Source: Runella defluvii
Lineage (GTDB): Bacteria > Bacteroidota > Bacteroidia > Cytophagales > Spirosomataceae
Direction of reading: 5' to 3'
Assembly (NCBI RefSeq): GCF_014195535.1
Contig: NZ_JACIBY010000008.1
Coordinates: 247,987 to 311,986 of the forward strand
Length of the DNA: 64,000 nucleotides
The notes beneath the pieces are model-generated. The model saw nothing but the letters and a program-made list of their open reading frames with translations, was not told the origin of the DNA and ran no database searches. A program made the translations under genes and the position numbers. Positions 43,864 through 52,925 of the stretch are shown piece by piece. Each line of letters opens with the position of its first letter. Positions within the stretch are counted from its first letter, which is position 1.

Positions 43864-44865
43864 ATGGAAACCAAGATGGACCACCACCTCGCCGTGCCCG
43901 TGGGTGTGACGCTCGACCGTTACATCATGCACAACCAAAACTCCTTCGCTTTCGCTACAGGAGAGCTTTCCCAACTCCTTCGGGACATTGCTTTGGCAGG
44001 AAAAATTATTAACCGCGAAATCAATCGTGCGGGGCTTATTGACATTACGGGTGGTTTCGGGACGAACAACGTCCAAGGAGAAGCCCAACAGAAGCTCGAC
44101 GTTGTAGCCAACATTCGTTTTATCCGCGCCCTCATCAATGGCGGGGAGGTATGCGCCATTATTTCGGAAGAAGACGATGACATCATTTATACGGGAAACA
44201 ATAACGCTAAATACGTGGTGGCGATGGATCCGCTTGATGGCTCGTCGAATATCGATGTCAACGTGTCGATTGGTACAATTTTCTCCATTTACCGCCGCAT
44301 AACGCCTTTGGGAACACAACCTTCGCTGGAAGATTTTATGCAAGGGGGCGAAGAACAAGTGGCGGCAGGGTATATTTTGTACGGTTCGTCCACAATTTTG
44401 GTCTATACGACTGGCAATGGCGTCGCAGGATTTACGTATGATTCGTCGTTGGGAGAATTTATTTTGTCGCACCAAAACATCAAAAGTCCCAAAGACGGCA
44501 AGATTTTTTCGTACAACGAGGGGAATTATAATCAGTACGCCGAACCAATTAAAACGTACCTCAATCACTGCCGTGACCGAGGCTATTCGTCGCGCTACAT
44601 TGGTTCGTTAGTGGCTGATTTTCACCGAAATTTGCTCAAAGGTGGCGTGTATCTCTACCCACCTACGCACAAAGATGCCAACGGAAAACTCCGCCTTTTG
44701 TACGAATGTTATCCTTTAGCGATGATTGCCGAACAAGCAGGCGCCAAAGCATCCGACGGCTCACAGCGCGTGCTCGACATCAAACCCGATTCCCTTCACC
44801 AGCGCGTACCGTTGTACATCGGTGCCGAAACCATGGTAAAAGAATTGTTAGGATTGTTGAAATAA
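43864..44865 (+). CDS. fbp: Fructose-1,6-bisphosphatase class 1
   Basis: Catalyses fructose-1,6-bisphosphate to fructose-6-phosphate, the committed step of gluconeogenesis. The 333-residue product is standard length. Metal-binding residues lie in [15 protein letters not shown] (Glu, about 95-107) and [20 protein letters not shown] (about 117-137, the DPxDGSSN signature). Further conserved parts are [38 protein letters not shown] and [20 protein letters not shown]. The gene is monocistronic with its own promoter, and a CTATGTG-type inverted repeat follows. Confidence 0.96.
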   Translation: METKMDHHLAVPVGVTLDRYIMHNQNSFAFATGELSQLLRDIALAGKIINREINRAGLIDITGGFGTNNVQGEAQQKLDVVANIRFIRALINGGEVCAIISEEDDDIIYTGNNNAKYVVAMDPLDGSSNIDVNVSIGTIFSIYRRITPLGTQPSLEDFMQGGEEQVAAGYILYGSSTILVYTTGNGVAGFTYDSSLGEFILSHQNIKSPKDGKIFSYNEGNYNQYAEPIKTYLNHCRDRGYSSRYIGSLVADFHRNLLKGGVYLYPPTHKDANGKLRLLYECYPLAMIAEQAGAKASDGSQRVLDIKPDSLHQRVPLYIGAETMVKELLGLLK

Positions 44866-44912
44866 TTTAGGCGGGTGTACGAATCAATTCAGGATTTAGT
44901 AGCATTTCTTTT

Positions 44913-45018
44913 AAAACACATAGCGCACAGTAGAATAAACACATAGTAAATGTAGAAGAAAGACGCTTTTGCCTTCCTATTGTTTTCTATGTGAAAACTC
45001 TTTGTGGTCTATGTGTTT
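44913..45018. repeat. CTATGTG-type inverted repeat between fbp and the cytochrome gene
   Basis: AAACACATAG occurs at 44914-44923 and 44937-44946; the complementary CTATGTGTTT lies at 45009-45018 and a shorter CTATGTG at 44987-44993. Stems of up to 10 bp are possible. The element lies between convergent stop codons and resembles a dispersed family I know from other Bacteroidota. Confidence 0.6.
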
Positions 45019-45063
45019 ACCTTTGCTTAGTCAACTGCAAAGTTTCGTACACCCATTTAGGGC

Positions 45064-47232
45064 TTAATTCAACAGCAGTTCATCTACCAACAACAACGCA
45101 GTACGTCCCTTGCTTCCGTGCCAATCGGGGATTTTTTGCAGGGGCTTGGCTACTATTTTTAGATAAGTAATGTTTTGGGGTTTTACTGGACAGGTAACGC
45201 TCAATAAAGAATGCGTTCTGACTTGCGTCGGCATGGTAGGTTTCAATTTACCGATGAGTTTCAGTTGGGTGGGGCTAGTGCCGCCCCATACTTCAATTGA
45301 TTCAGGCGGAAAAATGCCCGTTTCAGTTTCTTCCATAATGCGCAACCCCACCGATGAAAGCAAAATGGGCTTTTTGAACTCCGAATAAATGGCCAAATCG
45401 TTGTTCCGAACTCCCGTCCAATTGTTGGCCCAAGCAGGGCTGTTGGCATTGAATGTTCCCAAAATACCGTCGAAATAAGACTTAGCGCCCGCGGCTTGGT
45501 GGACTCGGTTGAGGGGAAGTAACAAGCTGATGCTGTCGGGTTGGTAGGTGTTTTTATAAAAATCAAAAACGACTTCATCGCTGCCAAACCAGCCTTTTTT
45601 AAACGCTTTTGCGCGGATTTTTGTGCTGTTTTTTAACACCGTTTGGTTGGTGAAAAGTGGCGAATGAAGGCTGTCAGGAGCTGTTCCGTCGGTGGTATAA
45701 CGGATTTCTACGCCGCGGATGGGGTGGTGGAGCTTCACCGAAAGTTCCTGGTCAAACACCATAGAGCTATTTTTGACTTGCGGAGTGTTTAACTTGATGG
45801 GGTTACTGCCATCGTCTTTAAAACCAGCGATAAACTCAATGTTTTTGTACGTTTTCTGTAATTGCTGAACTTCAGTAGGCGTCAAGCTCGTATTCCAAAC
45901 CGACATTCTTTTGAGGCTTGTTAGCTTTCCAATCGACGCTTGAAGTTCTGCCAATGTAATTTTAGTGCCTGAGATGTTTAAGGTTTTAAGCTGCTTTAAA
46001 CCAGTGAGTTCAGAAAGTCCTTTGCCCGTAATATCAGTAAAGTTTAAGTCTAACTTTTGTAAATTTTCAAACTGAGTTACCGCTTTTAGGTCGCCATCTT
46101 TGACGGGCAATTTGTTCAGATTGAGGGAAACTACTTGGGTTTTAAGCGCGCTCAGTTCTTGAATTTTTTCGGGAGAATAGGCAGCTTTGTTGTACAAATT
46201 AACCGAAAGCGCAGGCGATGAAAGCGACAGCGGCGCAATGGTACGGTCGTTGTTGCTCAACTTTTTGATAGTTTCTTCGTCGGCCGCCCCAAAATCAAAC
46301 TTATCTTCGGGCGTTTCGGTGGTTTGAAAGAGGTTTGCCGCCACCAAGCGCAACGAATCGCGCGCGGGGAGGTCGATTACTTTTTTGTTAAACACCGCGT
46401 TTGATTTTATCCAAAGCGCCAACAAAAGTTGTTCCGAATCGGTCAACTGGGCTTTGCCAACGGGAGGCATGTGTTTTTTGTCATCGTTGGGTAAATGAAT
46501 GCGTTGGAGCAACAAACTTATTTCAGGCTTTCCCGCCACAAAAAGCTTCCCCGATTTGCCGCCTTTCAGCAATGCCGCTTCGTTGACTAGAGACAATTCA
46601 CCTTTCAATTTTTCGGGATTATGGCAACTCACACATTTTTGTTCCAAAATGGGCCGAATGACGTGGTCAAATACCAAGGCTTTGTCCAACGGTACACTTT
46701 CGTTGCGTGTGAGTGGTTCTGAAACAAAGTTTTCGCCGTGGGTCAGGGTAGCGCCGTAATGCCCACCCACCAGCAGCGCAATGGCCACCGAAGCCGCACC
46801 AATACGGGCGAGGGTAGGGGTGTACCAAGGTGCTTTACGGAAAAAATAAATAGCCGTTCCTGTCCACAATGTGCCTATTCCCAGCCATTTATGCGTAGCA
46901 AGCGTGTTTCCTGCGTATCCATCTTCTTTGGCCAAAAATAGTCCCATAACCACGGTGATTGCGGCGGTAAACGTACCCGCTAACCAAAACGAAGACAGAA
47001 ATTTTTCATAAAAATTATTGGCGGAGTTTTCGGGTTTAAACCGAAACACTTCCATTCCAAGCGCCAACAACAGTAGGACAATCGGAAAGTGCAAAAGCAG
47101 TGGGTGCATTCTCCCAATGGGCTGAATCCAGAGCGGAACTACCCATTGGCGCTCAAAAAAAAGTAAGAATAAAATGAAAATATTCGCAACAATCAATAAT
47201 TGCTCTGCTATGCCTTTGACCTTATTGCCCAT
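45064..47232 (-). CDS. Membrane c-type cytochrome protein with leucine-rich repeats and C-terminal binding modules
   Basis: A 722-residue protein with several domains. Residues about 10-165 form a DUF2231-like membrane module (GRMHPLLLHFPIVLLLLALG) of five helices. A PSCyt1/cytochrome-c domain has the haem motif CVSCH at 200-204 and its Met region KKHMPPVGKAQL. Leucine-rich repeats follow at about 365-470 (LNLNKLPVKDGDL, LQKLDLNFTDITGKGLSELT, LKTLNISGTKITLAEL). Next come a chitobiase/Fn3-like strand region (IRYTTDGTAPDSLHSPLF) and a C-terminal F5/8-type-like region. It is last in the operon. A place where electrons reach the inner membrane is an inference. Confidence 0.82.
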   Translation of the reverse strand: MGNKVKGIAEQLLIVANIFILFLLFFERQWVVPLWIQPIGRMHPLLLHFPIVLLLLALGMEVFRFKPENSANNFYEKFLSSFWLAGTFTAAITVVMGLFLAKEDGYAGNTLATHKWLGIGTLWTGTAIYFFRKAPWYTPTLARIGAASVAIALLVGGHYGATLTHGENFVSEPLTRNESVPLDKALVFDHVIRPILEQKCVSCHNPEKLKGELSLVNEAALLKGGKSGKLFVAGKPEISLLLQRIHLPNDDKKHMPPVGKAQLTDSEQLLLALWIKSNAVFNKKVIDLPARDSLRLVAANLFQTTETPEDKFDFGAADEETIKKLSNNDRTIAPLSLSSPALSVNLYNKAAYSPEKIQELSALKTQVVSLNLNKLPVKDGDLKAVTQFENLQKLDLNFTDITGKGLSELTGLKQLKTLNISGTKITLAELQASIGKLTSLKRMSVWNTSLTPTEVQQLQKTYKNIEFIAGFKDDGSNPIKLNTPQVKNSSMVFDQELSVKLHHPIRGVEIRYTTDGTAPDSLHSPLFTNQTVLKNSTKIRAKAFKKGWFGSDEVVFDFYKNTYQPDSISLLLPLNRVHQAAGAKSYFDGILGTFNANSPAWANNWTGVRNNDLAIYSEFKKPILLSSVGLRIMEETETGIFPPESIEVWGGTSPTQLKLIGKLKPTMPTQVRTHSLLSVTCPVKPQNITYLKIVAKPLQKIPDWHGSKGRTALLLVDELLLN

Positions 47233-47259
47233 GCTACTTGTGTGAAATTGCTTGAATGA

Positions 47260-48723
47260 TTAGCTAATAATGTCGCGCACTACTCTGCCTGCCACGTCGG
47301 TGAGGCGGTAGCGGCGACCCAGATGTTTGAAGGTCAGTTGTTCGTGATTAAGGCCAAGAAGGTGCAGTACCGTGGCGTGAAAATCGTGTACGTGAACGGG
47401 ATTACGGCTAATATTATAACCCAACTCGTCGGTTTCACCATAAACAGTGCCAGGCTTGATGCCACCTCCTGCCATCCAAATACTAAAGCAACGAGGGTGG
47501 TGGTCGCGGCCATAATTGTCAGCCGTCAGTTTGCCTTGGCTGTAGCTTGTGCGGCCAAACTCTCCACCCCAAATGACGAGGGTTTCGTCGAGCAAACCTC
47601 GTTGTTTAAGGTCGGTTACCAACGCCGCCGAGGCTTGGTCCACGTCTTTGGCTTGGCTCGTAATTTCAAAAGGAAGGTTGCCGTGCTGGTCCCAACCTTG
47701 GTGGTATAATTGCACAAAACGAACGCCGTTTTCGGATAATTTTCTGGCTAATAGGCAATTGGCTGCATACGTGCCTGGAACCAAACAATCGGGGCCATAG
47801 AGTTTGACCACATCGTCAGGTTCTTTCGACACGTCCATCACTTCGGGAACAGCCGTTTGCATTCGATACGCCATTTCGTATTGTTTGATTTTGGCAGTAA
47901 TCTCGGGGTCGCCAAATTCTTTGTAAGACAGGTCGTTGAGTGAAGCCAAATTGTCTAGCATATCCCGACGTTCTTCTCGGTTCATCCCCTCGGGGTCGCG
48001 CAAGTACAAAACGGGGTCTTCACCTTTGCTAAACTGTACCCCTTGGTGAATAGAATCCAAAAAGCCATTGGTCCAAAGCTTGGAATAAACCCCTTGTCCG
48101 TTGCCAATGCCACGGGAGAGCAACACGGCAAAATCGGGTAAATTTTTATTTTCGTTGCCCAATCCATAACTTAGCCAAGCCCCCATACTTGGGCGGTTTC
48201 CTTGCTGCGAGCCTGTCTGCAAAAAGGTCAGCGCAGGGTCGTGGTTGATGGCTTCGGTGTACATCGAGCGCACGATACAAAGGTCATCGACGATTTTGGA
48301 AGTGTAGGGCAATAAGTCGCTTATCCACGCTCCCGATTGGCCGTATTGTTTAAAGTTGGTGAATGAGCCTGCCAACGGAAACGATGCTTGGTTGGCCGTC
48401 ATCCCCGTCAGTCGCTGCATCCCTCGCACGGATGGCGGTAATTCTTGCCCCACCATTTCGCGCAGTTTGGGTTTGTAATCAAACGTTTCCATTTGGGAAG
48501 GAGCTCCGTTTTGAAACAAATAAATGACCCGCTTGGCTTTGGGCGCAAAGTGAGGAATGCCTGGAACAAAATTTGCCCCGTCTTGGTCGCCACCGTTCAA
48601 TAAATTAGGAATCATCAACGAACCTAGCGCCACGCTTCCTAGTCCCAAACTCATGGTGGACAAGAAGCGACGACGATTGAAGGTCAGACCATGTTCAAGG
48701 ATTTCTTTGTCAATTTTGCTCAT
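47260..48723 (-). CDS. DUF1501 domain protein with Tat signal (first paralogue)
   Basis: A 487-residue exported protein starting MSKIDKEILEHGLTFNRRRF; the twin-arginine signal is NRRRFLSTMSLGLGSVALG. DUF1501 has the alkaline-phosphatase/sulfatase fold but lacks the formylglycine motif of sulfatases. Conserved sites seen are VIYLFQNGAPSQMETFD, GWDQHGNLP, VIWGGEFGRTSY, GRDHHPRCFSIWMAGGG and VHDFHATVLHLLGL, which supply Asp/His residues for metal binding. Activity of this family is not established. It follows the 775-residue cytochrome gene across the duplicated 166-bp repeat and precedes the LRR-cytochrome gene by 27 bp. An ATG 9 bp upstream (48732) is an alternative start. Confidence 0.88.
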   Translation of the reverse strand: MSKIDKEILEHGLTFNRRRFLSTMSLGLGSVALGSLMIPNLLNGGDQDGANFVPGIPHFAPKAKRVIYLFQNGAPSQMETFDYKPKLREMVGQELPPSVRGMQRLTGMTANQASFPLAGSFTNFKQYGQSGAWISDLLPYTSKIVDDLCIVRSMYTEAINHDPALTFLQTGSQQGNRPSMGAWLSYGLGNENKNLPDFAVLLSRGIGNGQGVYSKLWTNGFLDSIHQGVQFSKGEDPVLYLRDPEGMNREERRDMLDNLASLNDLSYKEFGDPEITAKIKQYEMAYRMQTAVPEVMDVSKEPDDVVKLYGPDCLVPGTYAANCLLARKLSENGVRFVQLYHQGWDQHGNLPFEITSQAKDVDQASAALVTDLKQRGLLDETLVIWGGEFGRTSYSQGKLTADNYGRDHHPRCFSIWMAGGGIKPGTVYGETDELGYNISRNPVHVHDFHATVLHLLGLNHEQLTFKHLGRRYRLTDVAGRVVRDIIS

Positions 48724-48759
48724 GTATCTCAAAGGATAAAATCAAACACGTTGCTTTAG

Positions 48760-49091
48760 TTGGTTTTTTACCCGCAGAAAGCGCAGATCTAAAAACCGCA
48801 GACTGGCGCTGAATACTCGCTCTGCGAAAATCTGCGCTTTGAATCCGCGTAGTCTGCGGGTAAAAAATTATCTACGTTTTCATCAAAGTCTCTTCCAAAT
48901 TATAAATGGTATTCACAATCCGCATTTGGTTTTTTACCCGCAGAAAGCGCAGATCTAAAAACCGCAGACTGGCGCTGAATACTCGCTCTGCGAAAATCTG
49001 CGATTTGAATCTGCGTAGTCTGCGGGTAAAAAACTATCTACGTTTTCATCAAAGTCTCTTCCAAATTATAAATGGTATTCACAATCCGCAT
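48760..49091. repeat. Exact tandem duplication, two 166-bp units, with an inverted repeat in each
   Basis: Unit 1 is 48760-48925 and unit 2 is 48926-49091, with no gap and only three mismatches. Each unit holds a CTGCG-type inverted repeat (TTTTTTACCCGCAGA at one end, TCTGCGGGTAAAAAA at the other, with inner CGCAGAT/ATCTGCG) plus the last 54 bp of the 775-residue cytochrome gene. The true stop codon (49038-49040) is in unit 2; unit 1 carries a dead copy of the gene end. Confidence 0.9.
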
Positions 49092-51365
49092 CAACGCCGC
49101 CAATTGCACTTTATCCATCTGTACTGGAATAGGATACTCACCAACGGCAAGGGCTTTCTCCGCCCGTGTTGGGTTGAGTTTTTTAAGCTCTTTTTGGTAA
49201 TAACTTTCTAAGATTTCGACCTCGTTCTCAGTAGGTTTTCGACACACGATGAGGCGGAAAGCCTTGGTGATTTTCTCTTTCGTTGCCGATTTTTCTTCAA
49301 GAAGCTTGGCAGCCAACACCCTTGACGCTTCCAACACCGTGGGGTCGTTGAGCATGATAAGGGCTTGAAGTGGCGTGTTGGTTCTCAATCGCTTCACTTC
49401 GCACATATCGCGGGTACTGGCATCAAAAATGGTCAACATCGGAGGCGGAACCGTGCGTTTTATCAAGGTGTACATGCCTCTTCGATAGAGCTGATTGCCG
49501 TGGTCTTGCACATACATCGACAGCAGCCCGCGTCCCGAAGTCGCTCCTTCCCACAGCCCAGGTGGTTGGTAAGGCTTAACGCTCGGCCCACCGATGGTGC
49601 GCACCAACAAACCACTGCTCGACAAAACAACATCGCGTACAAACTCGGCATGAATCCGATAGCGAGGAGCGCGGGCAAGGTAAATGTTGTCGGGGTCGGC
49701 GGCCAATTTTTCAGGGGAAACGACGGCCGATTGGCGATAAGTAGCCGACATGACGATTTGTTTGACGAGGCGTTTGATGTTCCAATTGTGTTCCATCAAA
49801 TCCACCGCCAGCCAATCGAGCAAGGCAGGGTTGGAGGGAAGTTCGCCCTGCATCCCAAAATCCCCCGTTGTTTTTACGATACCTTTTCCAAAAAACTCTT
49901 GCCAGATTTGGTTGACAAACACCCGAGCCGTCAGCGGATTTTTTTTGTCAAAAAGCCATTTGGCCAACCCGAGGCGATTTTTGGGGTAGTTTTTGTTAAA
50001 AGGCAAAATGATATTAGGCGCATTAGGCTCTACCACGTCGCCTGGAGCATCGTACGACCCTCGCCGCAAAATGTGGGTTTTACGTACCGTGTCCAAGTCC
50101 GTCATAACTGATACAATCAGCCCGTTGGTATCGGGTTTGTTGATAAACTTCAGGATGCTTTTAACGTCCTGATTGCTGATTTGCATCAACGGTTTTTTGG
50201 CGTAAGTTTCTGGCCCCCCAATCACCGATTCGATACCGACTTCGTTGACGTTATTAAAAAAGGCAAATAACTGGTAATAATCTTTTTGGGAAAAAGGGTC
50301 GTACTTATGGTCGTGGCAGTGGGCGCATTCCATCGTAAGCCCTAAAAATGCTTTCCCAAACAAATCATTTCGGTCGGTGACGTAGCTAATCCGATATTCT
50401 TCAGGAATTACCCCGCCTTCTTCCGTGATTTTGTGGTTGCGGTTAAAACCCGTTGCCAGCAAATGCTCTTTGTTTTCAGGGTCGTTGGCGGGACTTGGGA
50501 GATAATCACCCGCTAGCTGCCACGTGACAAACTGATCATAAGGCATGTTTTTGTTCAGTGCATGAATCACCCAGTCGCGCCAAGGCCATTGGGTGCGGTA
50601 GCCGTCGTCTTGGTAGCCGTGTGAATCGGCGTAGCGGGCTAAATCGAGCCAATAAATGGCCATTTTTTCACCATACGAAGGGTTTTTCAACAATTCGTCC
50701 ACCACTTTTTCGTAGGCGTTGGGACTATTATCGGCTAAGAAACCCTCCATTGTTTTAAGGGTAGGAGGAAGGCCCACTAAATCAAGGCTGACGCGTTTCA
50801 ACAAGCGTTCTTTGTCCGCTTCGTCGTTGGGAGTCAGCCCTTTTTGTTCTTGTTTTTGGAGAACAAAGTAATCAATTTCGTTTTTGACCCATTTTTCATT
50901 GTCCACCTCGGGGAGTGCGGCTTTTTTGGGAGCTACAAACGCCCAGTGTTTTTCGTACTTAGCGCCTTGTTCAATCCAGCGTTCGATGAGAGAAACTTCG
51001 CGAGGGCTGAGTGTCAAATTTGATTCTTTCGGCGGCATCACTTTGGAGGTATCTTTGGTGGTAATCCGCAAAAATACCTCTGACATACTGGGCTTTCCTG
51101 CCACAAGTGCGTGGGCCGATGGGTTTTCCTTCAACGCGGCAAAAGCACTTACGGGATCGTCCAGACGAAGTCCTGCTTGTCGTTTGTTGGCGTCGGGGCC
51201 ATGGCAGGCCAAACACTTGTCAGAGAGAATAGGCCGAATGTCAAAGTTGTAGCTTATCTCATCGGGTAGTTCTTCCTCGGTGGGAGTCGAACTACCCTTG
51301 CAGGCTTGCAGGTAGGTAAGCATACCAGCCACAACGAAGGTCAAGAAAAACGTTTCTTTTTTCAT
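49038..51365 (-). CDS. PSCyt1-DUF1549-DUF1553 cytochrome lipoprotein
   Basis: A 775-residue lipoprotein (Cys22 in TYLQACKGS). Domain order is the one first known from Planctomycetes. PSCyt1 carries the haem c motif CLACH at 51-55 with Met ligands near VMPPKESNLTLS. DUF1549 follows (about 160-370; LLKRVSLDLVGLPPTLKTME, WLDLARYADSHGYQ). It contains a second CxxCH, CAHCH, in MECAHCHDHKYDPFSQKDYY (about 347). DUF1553 is about 470-730 (RLGLAKWLFDKKNPLTARVF, NQIWQEFFGKGIV, TGDFGMQGELPSNPALLDWL). Two haems and a large unknown catalytic part suggest an oxidoreductase. It is paired with the DUF1501 gene 11 bp upstream (51377-52807). Its 3' end is duplicated in tandem. Confidence 0.88.
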   Translation of the reverse strand: MKKETFFLTFVVAGMLTYLQACKGSSTPTEEELPDEISYNFDIRPILSDKCLACHGPDANKRQAGLRLDDPVSAFAALKENPSAHALVAGKPSMSEVFLRITTKDTSKVMPPKESNLTLSPREVSLIERWIEQGAKYEKHWAFVAPKKAALPEVDNEKWVKNEIDYFVLQKQEQKGLTPNDEADKERLLKRVSLDLVGLPPTLKTMEGFLADNSPNAYEKVVDELLKNPSYGEKMAIYWLDLARYADSHGYQDDGYRTQWPWRDWVIHALNKNMPYDQFVTWQLAGDYLPSPANDPENKEHLLATGFNRNHKITEEGGVIPEEYRISYVTDRNDLFGKAFLGLTMECAHCHDHKYDPFSQKDYYQLFAFFNNVNEVGIESVIGGPETYAKKPLMQISNQDVKSILKFINKPDTNGLIVSVMTDLDTVRKTHILRRGSYDAPGDVVEPNAPNIILPFNKNYPKNRLGLAKWLFDKKNPLTARVFVNQIWQEFFGKGIVKTTGDFGMQGELPSNPALLDWLAVDLMEHNWNIKRLVKQIVMSATYRQSAVVSPEKLAADPDNIYLARAPRYRIHAEFVRDVVLSSSGLLVRTIGGPSVKPYQPPGLWEGATSGRGLLSMYVQDHGNQLYRRGMYTLIKRTVPPPMLTIFDASTRDMCEVKRLRTNTPLQALIMLNDPTVLEASRVLAAKLLEEKSATKEKITKAFRLIVCRKPTENEVEILESYYQKELKKLNPTRAEKALAVGEYPIPVQMDKVQLAALMRIVNTIYNLEETLMKT

Positions 51366-51376
51366 ACGGAAACACG

Positions 51377-52807
51377 TTACGCAAACAAATCCATTACAGC
51401 TTTTCCTTTTCCATCGGGGGTTGTGTAGAACGGACGCTTTTCAATTTCGTATTGAGTATCAGGGGAAATGCCAAGTGCGTGGTAAATCGTTTGGTGGAGA
51501 CCGTCAATTTTGATCGGATTTTCAATCGTTTTGCAAGGGCGCTCATCGGCGGTTTTTCCGTAGGCAAACCCGCGTTTGATTCCTCCGCCAAACATCAACA
51601 CCGAACAGCCGTCTGTAAAGTGGCGGTGCATTCCGTAAAACTTCATGTCTGATAAAATCTCGGGTTGGTTCACCTGTTCTTGAACCTTCGCATCGGGGCG
51701 GCCTTCCACCATCATATCGCGGCTAAATTCGCTGGCCAAAATGATGAGCGTACGGTCGAGGTGACCCGATTTATCAAGGTCTTTAATCAACTGTGCAATG
51801 GGGCCATCAATCATCTTTTTCATGTCCACCAAGCGCGTATGGCCATTTTCGTGGGTATCCCAGCCAAAAAACGGTTCGTACTCGGTTGTCACGCTGATGA
51901 AGCGTGCACCTTGTTCGGTTAATCGGCGCGCCAACAAGCAACCCAATCCAAACCGCCCTGTGTTGTAAATGTCAAAGCTTTCTTTGGGTTCTGTGCTGAG
52001 GTTGAAGGCTTTGGACTCGGGCGAATTGAGCAACATATACGCCTGTTCCATCGACCGCCGAAGCGATTCTTTTTGGTAATCGCTGCCAAATTCGCCAAAA
52101 GCACTGTTGCTAATCAAGTCATTGTACAACTGATTCCGACGCTCAAAACGTTTGGCATCCATCCCCACGGGCGGACGAACGCTTTCTAGTCCTTGGCTGG
52201 GGTCGGGAATAAAGAACGGCCCATATTCATTGCCCAAAAATCCTGCGGTATGAAATGCCTTTAACTCTTCGGCTTCACCTACGGTAAAACGTTGACCGAT
52301 GTCAATAAAAGCAGGGATGACGGGGTTTTTCGGGCCTAGTTCTTTGGCAATCCAAGCCCCAATGTGCGGTGCTGCCACCGTTTGTGGGGGTTCGTAACAA
52401 GTGTGCCAGTTGTACTGGTGACGAGAGTGAAGGATATGCCCCAGGTCAGCCGCGACGTACGACCGAATTAGCGTGCCTTTGTCCATCACTTTACCAATGG
52501 ATTGCAGCCCTTCCGAAAAATGAATACCATCAAGCACCGTGGGGTGTGATTTAAAGGTACTCAACACCCGATTGCCTTCCATGCCTTTTTCAAAAGGAGT
52601 ATATCGTTTGGGGTCAAAAGTCTCGGTATGTGCCATTCCCCCCGCCATCCACAATAGAATGACGGTATCGGCAGTGCCGTTGGTTTGGCCTATTTTCTTG
52701 GTACAGCCCGATAATAAACTAGGGAGTGGGGCGCTTGCGGCCATGGCTGCCAAGGTCGCTGCACTTGTTTTTTGGAGAAACTCCCTTCTATTCCATCTAT
52801 TTGTCAT
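51377..52807 (-). CDS. DUF1501 domain lipoprotein with Tat signal (divergent second paralogue)
   Basis: A 476-residue protein with a Tat signal (NRREFLQKTSAATLAAMAAS) and a lipobox (SLLSGCTKK), so probably a Tat-exported lipoprotein. DUF1501 sites are partly altered relative to the paralogue at 47260: ILLWMAGGMAHTETFD and FGWDTHENGHTRLV are kept, but GEFGRT is replaced by ASEFSRDM and GRDHHP by YGMHRHFTDG. The metal site may therefore differ. It lies between the two PSCyt1-DUF1549-DUF1553 genes; the start at ATG 52807 is preceded by micro-repeats. Confidence 0.85.
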   Translation of the reverse strand: MTNRWNRREFLQKTSAATLAAMAASAPLPSLLSGCTKKIGQTNGTADTVILLWMAGGMAHTETFDPKRYTPFEKGMEGNRVLSTFKSHPTVLDGIHFSEGLQSIGKVMDKGTLIRSYVAADLGHILHSRHQYNWHTCYEPPQTVAAPHIGAWIAKELGPKNPVIPAFIDIGQRFTVGEAEELKAFHTAGFLGNEYGPFFIPDPSQGLESVRPPVGMDAKRFERRNQLYNDLISNSAFGEFGSDYQKESLRRSMEQAYMLLNSPESKAFNLSTEPKESFDIYNTGRFGLGCLLARRLTEQGARFISVTTEYEPFFGWDTHENGHTRLVDMKKMIDGPIAQLIKDLDKSGHLDRTLIILASEFSRDMMVEGRPDAKVQEQVNQPEILSDMKFYGMHRHFTDGCSVLMFGGGIKRGFAYGKTADERPCKTIENPIKIDGLHQTIYHALGISPDTQYEIEKRPFYTTPDGKGKAVMDLFA

Positions 52808-52925
52808 TTTCTGTTTCTTGTTTTGGGTTTCCTGTTTAGAGTTTCCTGTTTTGGGTTTAGAATTTCCTGTTTCCTAATAACCAGTAACTGATAACCAGTA
52901 ACGAATAACCGATAACGAATAACTA
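52808..52925. repeat. Word-like micro-repeats between the 785-residue cytochrome gene and the DUF1501 gene
   Basis: Two types of words follow each other: TTTCCTGTTT/TTTTGGGTTT repeats (about 52811-52876) and CAGTAAC/GATAACC/GAATAACC repeats (about 52877-52923). Similar words occur at 29.3 kb. No promoter or gene is visible. Confidence 0.6.

Noticed and set aside
43831..44568. A 245-codon open frame on the minus strand
   Set aside because: It is antisense to fbp, whose catalytic motifs are complete; the translation is His/Arg/Val-rich without motifs.
49365..50111. A 248-codon open frame on the plus strand
   Set aside because: It is antisense to the PSCyt1-DUF1549-DUF1553 gene and shows no protein-like motif.
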